This document shows positions 63,830-64,000 of a stretch of 64,000 nt of DNA, one piece after another. How positions within the stretch are numbered: position 1 is the stretch's first letter; each line of letters begins with the position of its first letter. Both the position numbers and the translations under genes were made by a program. The DNA is from Coffea arabica (Eukaryota; Streptophyta; Magnoliopsida; Gentianales; Rubiaceae): positions 3,410,001 through 3,474,000 of the forward strand of contig NC_092329.1 in assembly GCF_036785885.1 (NCBI RefSeq), in the 5' to 3' direction. The notes beneath the pieces are model-generated. The model worked only from the letters and a program-made list of their open reading frames with translations, was not told the origin of the DNA and did not search any database.

Positions 63830-64000
63830 CTTGGAAATAAAAATAAGAACAAGTCTCTCGCATAAATTAAAAAGAAAAGGAGAAAGATGCTCATTATTGG
63901 TGCAATAAAAGATGCTTGCTAATTATAGAGAAACAGAGAAGTAACAAGAAGCTGCTATACTACTACTGTCTCTGTACATCCGAAACCATGGTCACTAGAA

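Overview
This is nuclear DNA from a flowering plant, most likely a core eudicot. The genes are split by short AT-rich introns with GT...AG borders. Every recognisable protein belongs to a plant family. The gaps are AT-rich and full of plant-type MITEs, tRNA-derived SINEs and simple repeats. The species cannot be proved from the sequence alone. An asterid such as Rubiaceae is a guess from general protein resemblance only.

Layout. From 1.5 to 6.1 kb (+) lies a seven-exon bHLH transcription factor of the bHLH110 type. From 10.2 to 15.3 kb (+) lies a bifunctional nuclease (BBD/BFN family) with an untranslated first exon. From 21.4 to 23.6 kb (+) lies a nine-exon SEC14-like phosphatidylinositol transfer protein without a nodulin domain. 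From 27.2 to 30.7 kb (+) lies bifunctional dihydrofolate reductase-thymidylate synthase. From 31.3 to 32.8 kb (-) lies a BCS1/AATP1-type AAA-ATPase with a one-base frameshift, tail to tail with DHFR-TS. At 35.6-35.9 kb (-) is the main exon of a heavy-metal-associated isoprenylated protein (HIPP). From 38.8 to 42.2 kb (-) lies inositol-pentakisphosphate 2-kinase (IPK1). From 47.2 to 50.4 kb (+) lies a SABATH methyltransferase closest to jasmonate O-methyltransferase. From 50.4 kb onward the window is gene-poor. A possible last exon of a gene entering from the right edge reads on the minus strand at 63.67-63.83 kb. A second orphan terminal exon is seen at 44.74-44.88 kb (-).

The genes are unrelated housekeeping or regulatory loci. 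There is no operon or obvious gene cluster, and I found no credible undescribed multigene system. The most informative structure is in the repeats: two SINEs with 15-16 bp target duplications and a shared 3' end, two Mutator-type MITEs with perfect 9 bp target duplications (one inside a tandem duplication that preserves its empty site), a five-copy Tourist-like MITE family lying partly in introns, and a tandem duplication of an intron 3' end that copied its splice acceptor.

All exon borders were set by eye from reading frame, GT/AG sites and family resemblance. No alignment or transcript evidence was available.
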